A stretch of DNA of 7,597 nt from an uncultured Lachnospira sp. (GTDB lineage Bacteria; Bacillota; Clostridia; Lachnospirales; Lachnospiraceae): contig CAMZGB010000045.1 in the NCBI GenBank assembly GCA_947306285.1, positions 1 to 7,597 on the forward strand. The letters run 5' to 3'. The stretch's first letter is position 1, and each line of letters starts with the position of its first letter. The translations under genes were made by a program, and so were the position numbers. Positions 5,757 to 7,597 of the stretch are shown here, piece by piece. The notes beneath the pieces are model-generated. The model saw only the letters and a list, made by a program, of their open reading frames with translations. It searched no databases and was not told where the DNA came from.

Positions 5757-6554
5757 TTATATTTTTATATTGCAAGATGGGCAATCCCTCTTTGCAACTC
5801 TAATTTCAATTCCCATATCATTTAAGTCAATGTCATTAAACATCAATTCATTTCTAACAGTTTCAAATGCAAGTTCTGGATAATTATTTTCTTTGCTTAA
5901 GTGTCCAAGAATAATGTATTGCATTCTATCAGAAATGATCTTACTTAGCAACTGTCCACAAGCCTCATTTGATAAATGTCCTTCGTTGCTCCAAACCCTC
6001 ATTTTCAATTGATATGGATATGGTCCAACTTCTAACATTTTCAAATCATGATTTGCCTCAACCAAAATTGCGTCTAAATCTTGTAATGAATCAATTAATT
6101 CATCGTGATAGTAACCTAAGTCAGTAACTATAGCACAGGATTTCTCGCCATCATCAAATCTATAGCAAACCGAATCTGATGCATCGTGACTAGTTGGTAT
6201 TGAATTAATTTTTAAGCCACCGACAAAGAACTCTTCCTCTGATCCTATCTCTTCAAACAACTCTTCATCCACTTCGCCAATAGTTGATGAACTCAAAACG
6301 TCTTCTATTGTTGCTTTAGTAGCATATACTGAAACTGGATGTGCTCGTAAGTAAACTCCAAGTCCTTTGACGTGATCGGAATGTTCGTGAGTTATTAAAA
6401 TAGCATCTATTTCATTGGGTGATGTATTAAAATAATCCAGTCCTTCCTCAATACGTTTCTTTGGAACACCAACATCTACTAAAATGTTTGTATCTTCACT
6501 TTTAACTAATATGCAATTTCCACTACTTCCGCTGCAAATCGATGCGATTTCCAT
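5757..6554 (-). CDS. Metallo-beta-lactamase-fold hydrolase, YycJ/WalJ type
   Basis: A 265-residue cytoplasmic hydrolase. The start MEIASICSGSSGNCILVKSE and the metal-binding THEHSDH at 55-61 (H56, H58, D60, H61) are typical of the YycJ/WalJ branch. Further metal or active-site candidates are H123 in TSHDA, D145 in TDLG, the EANHD block at 166-170, and H218 in GHLS. The WSNEGHLS stretch at 188-195 is also characteristic. Relatives in Bacillus and Streptococcus are encoded with the WalRK two-component system, and I recall a DNA exonuclease activity for one of them. No two-component genes are visible here, so the cellular role is open. The C-terminus ends with a CPSC motif (C258, C261). The ATG follows AAGGAT, which comes directly after a terminator T-run. 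It is first in a three-gene operon with the ACT and DUF711 genes. Confidence 0.93.
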   Translation of the reverse strand: MEIASICSGSSGNCILVKSEDTNILVDVGVPKKRIEEGLDYFNTSPNEIDAILITHEHSDHVKGLGVYLRAHPVSVYATKATIEDVLSSSTIGEVDEELFEEIGSEEEFFVGGLKINSIPTSHDASDSVCYRFDDGEKSCAIVTDLGYYHDELIDSLQDLDAILVEANHDLKMLEVGPYPYQLKMRVWSNEGHLSNEACGQLLSKIISDRMQYIILGHLSKENNYPELAFETVRNELMFNDIDLNDMGIEIRVAKRDCPSCNIKI

Positions 6555-6566
6555 AATCTTATCCTT

Positions 6567-6600
6567 AAAAAAGTGAATCCCTAATATAGAGATTCACTTT
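6567..6600 (-). terminator. Strong terminator hairpin ahead of the hydrolase operon
   Basis: On the minus strand, arms AAAGTGAATC (6591-6600) and GATTCACTTT (6570-6579) are perfectly complementary. The stem extends inward by a U-G wobble and CTA/TAG, giving 14 pairs with a 3-base loop, and a run of six Ts follows (6567-6572). It ends the coaD and coiled-coil transcript. The T-run runs straight into the AAGGAT ribosome binding site of the hydrolase gene, so the hairpin also lies in that gene's leader. Confidence 0.88.
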
Positions 6601-6610
6601 GTTTTCGTTT

Positions 6611-6639
6611 ATATAATAAATATTAGTCTTCTAAATCAA
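6611..6639 (-). promoter_or_regulatory. Possible promoter of the hydrolase-ACT-DUF711 operon
   Basis: TTGATT (6634-6639), inside the last codons of the coiled-coil gene, is followed after 17 bases by TTATAT (6611-6616). Alternative -10 readings nearby (TATTAT at a spacing of 15, TATATA at 18) are also imperfect. Transcription from here would begin near 6604, just before the terminator hairpin. Some promoter is needed because the hairpin should block read-through, but this match is weak. Confidence 0.3.
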
Positions 6640-7216
6640 CTGTAGCTTCTTCAGTAGTTTCTTCATATGAAGGAGCTTGATCTTGACCAGCCAATTCTTT
6701 TCTACTTTGAACTACAACGTTTAATGAATCATCCATATCTGTCATTAATCTCTCTTGAGCTGCCCCAAAGTTTTGAAGTCCTGTAGAAAGAATACTCTGT
6801 ACATTTGAAAGAATATCATCTGTATACTGCATTGCTCTTGTCTTAAGGTCATTAGCTTCGTTCTTAGCTGAATCTAGAATACCTTGAGCTTCCTGCTGAG
6901 CCTGATCGATTACAGAGTTTGCTTCAGCATACGCTTTCTGCATAATTTCATGCTCGCTAACCAACTGGTTAATATGAGCTGTTGCTTCAGAAATCATAGC
7001 TTCTGATCTCTCTTTAGCATCATTGATGATCGCATCTTTATTAGCGATAATCTTTTGATACTTCTTTATTTCTTCTGGTGTACGAAGTCTTAATTCAGCC
7101 AAAAGTTCATCAATATCATCCTTGTTTACAATAATTTTAGATGTTGATAATGGCTGGAATTTACAATTATCAATATATTCCTCAATCTCTGTAATAATTT
7201 GTTCAATCTTACTCAT
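6623..7216 (-). CDS. Coiled-coil protein, DivIVA/SepIVA-like, function unknown
   Basis: A 197-residue, highly charged protein with no signal peptide or membrane segment. A short N-terminal helix (MSKIEQIITEIEEYIDN) is followed by IIVNKDDIDELLAELRLRTPEEIKK at about 28-52. Most of the rest, about 50-170, is alanine-, glutamate- and glutamine-rich with heptad-like spacing, so a long coiled coil is likely. The tail is acidic (EETTEEATVDLED). Automatic annotation often labels such proteins 'ATPase' or 'ATP synthase subunit B/H', but I see no nucleotide-binding motif and regard those labels as coiled-coil artefacts. The DEL-x-ELRLRTPEEIKK region and position next to coaD suggest the DivIVA/SepIVA-type division and envelope scaffolds. 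That is inference. The ATG overlaps the coaD stop by 8 bases and has AAAGGAGA at good spacing, so the two genes are co-translated. Confidence 0.8.
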   Translation of the reverse strand: MSKIEQIITEIEEYIDNCKFQPLSTSKIIVNKDDIDELLAELRLRTPEEIKKYQKIIANKDAIINDAKERSEAMISEATAHINQLVSEHEIMQKAYAEANSVIDQAQQEAQGILDSAKNEANDLKTRAMQYTDDILSNVQSILSTGLQNFGAAQERLMTDMDDSLNVVVQSRKELAGQDQAPSYEETTEEATVDLED

Positions 7217-7597
7217 TTTCGTTCTCCTTTAATTCCTCAATTTTATTAATTACTTGTTTTGCAACAATACTAGGTACAAATCTACTAATATCTCCTCCGT
7301 GGTAAGCCACTTCTTTTACGGTGCTAGAGTTTAAATATGCATACTCTAACTTGGTTGATAAGAATAATGTTTCAATATCACCATCCAAAACCATATTGGT
7401 CTGAGACATTTGTAATTCATATTCAAAATCTGTAACAGCTCTTAAGCCTCTAATTATTACTTTTGCATCTACTTGACGAGCAAAATCAACAAGTAGTCCA
7501 TCAAAGGCCATAACCTTTACATTAGGTATGTCTGCCACAACCTCATTTAACATTTTAACACGATTATCGACATTAAACAACGGAGATTTTAAATTAT
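7209..7597 (-). CDS. coaD: Phosphopantetheine adenylyltransferase, N-terminus cut by window edge
   Basis: The last 128 residues of a protein normally about 160 long. CoaD catalyses the penultimate step of coenzyme A synthesis, transferring AMP from ATP to 4'-phosphopantetheine to give dephospho-CoA. The visible part begins with KSPLFNVDNRVKMLNEV, the segment after the first strand and helix, then has the conserved IRGLRAVTDFEYELQMSQTN, the region ending in FLSTKLEYAYLNSSTVKEVA (substrate and ATP loops) and GGDISRFVP near the C-terminus. The nucleotidyltransferase HxGH motif lies beyond the right edge. The reading frame is open to the last base. A TTG at 7578-7580 could be mistaken for a start, but the codons before it (N-F-K-S-P) match the family, so the gene continues. 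It overlaps the coiled-coil gene by ATGAGTAA. Confidence 0.93.
   Translation of the reverse strand, partial: NLKSPLFNVDNRVKMLNEVVADIPNVKVMAFDGLLVDFARQVDAKVIIRGLRAVTDFEYELQMSQTNMVLDGDIETLFLSTKLEYAYLNSSTVKEVAYHGGDISRFVPSIVAKQVINKIEELKENENE

Noticed and set aside
7578..7580. TTG as the start of coaD
   Set aside because: The frame stays open to the window edge and the codons before the TTG encode residues matching CoaD, so the gene is truncated by the window.
1..7597. Mobile element, CRISPR array, defence system, riboswitch, tRNA or rRNA
   Set aside because: I looked on both strands for long terminal or regularly spaced repeats, transposase motifs and structured RNA cores. All sizeable open frames are housekeeping genes and the gaps are short.

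Overview
This looks like a chromosomal housekeeping segment from a low-GC, strictly fermentative Firmicute, most likely a Clostridia member of the Lachnospiraceae/Eubacteriales type. That is inferred from four things: A/T-rich DNA, GGAGG-type ribosome binding sites, consensus sigma-A promoters, and the combination of a Pta-AckA acetate pathway with a UPF0237/UPF0210 pair. Nothing in the window looks mobile: there is no transposase, integrase, CRISPR array, tRNA or rRNA. No stretch over 300 bases lacks a gene.

The left part is read on the minus strand and its genes run right to left: pta, then ackA, then rpmF, then the first ten codons of a probable plsX cut by the left edge. pta and ackA are separated by one base and look translationally coupled. 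rpmF has its own near-perfect promoter in the ackA-rpmF gap and ends in a long hairpin terminator. plsX then has a separate promoter.

Divergent from pta, on the plus strand, is tmcAL, which encodes the ligase that uses acetate and ATP to acetylate the wobble cytidine of elongator tRNA-Met. The enzymes that produce acetate and one that consumes it therefore share a promoter region. tmcAL converges on the next block and shares a bidirectional terminator with it.

The right part is again on the minus strand. The edge-truncated coaD overlaps a coiled-coil, DivIVA/SepIVA-like protein gene by 8 bases. A strong terminator hairpin follows, then a three-gene operon: a YycJ/WalJ-type metallo-beta-lactamase-fold hydrolase, a UPF0237 ACT-domain protein and a UPF0210/DUF711 protein. 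The last two genes have nearly identical stop-plus-ribosome-binding-site junctions.

A loose metabolic theme links the segment: CoA synthesis (coaD), acetyl-CoA to acetyl-phosphate to acetate (pta, ackA), acetate use on tRNA (tmcAL), and acyl-phosphate for phospholipid synthesis (plsX). I recall that coaD (ylbI), tmcAL (ylbM) and rpmF also lie close together in Bacillus subtilis, so this is probably an old conserved neighbourhood. I see no obvious new defence or mobile system. The least understood part, and the best candidate for new biology, is the hydrolase-ACT-DUF711 operon together with the coiled-coil gene before it.
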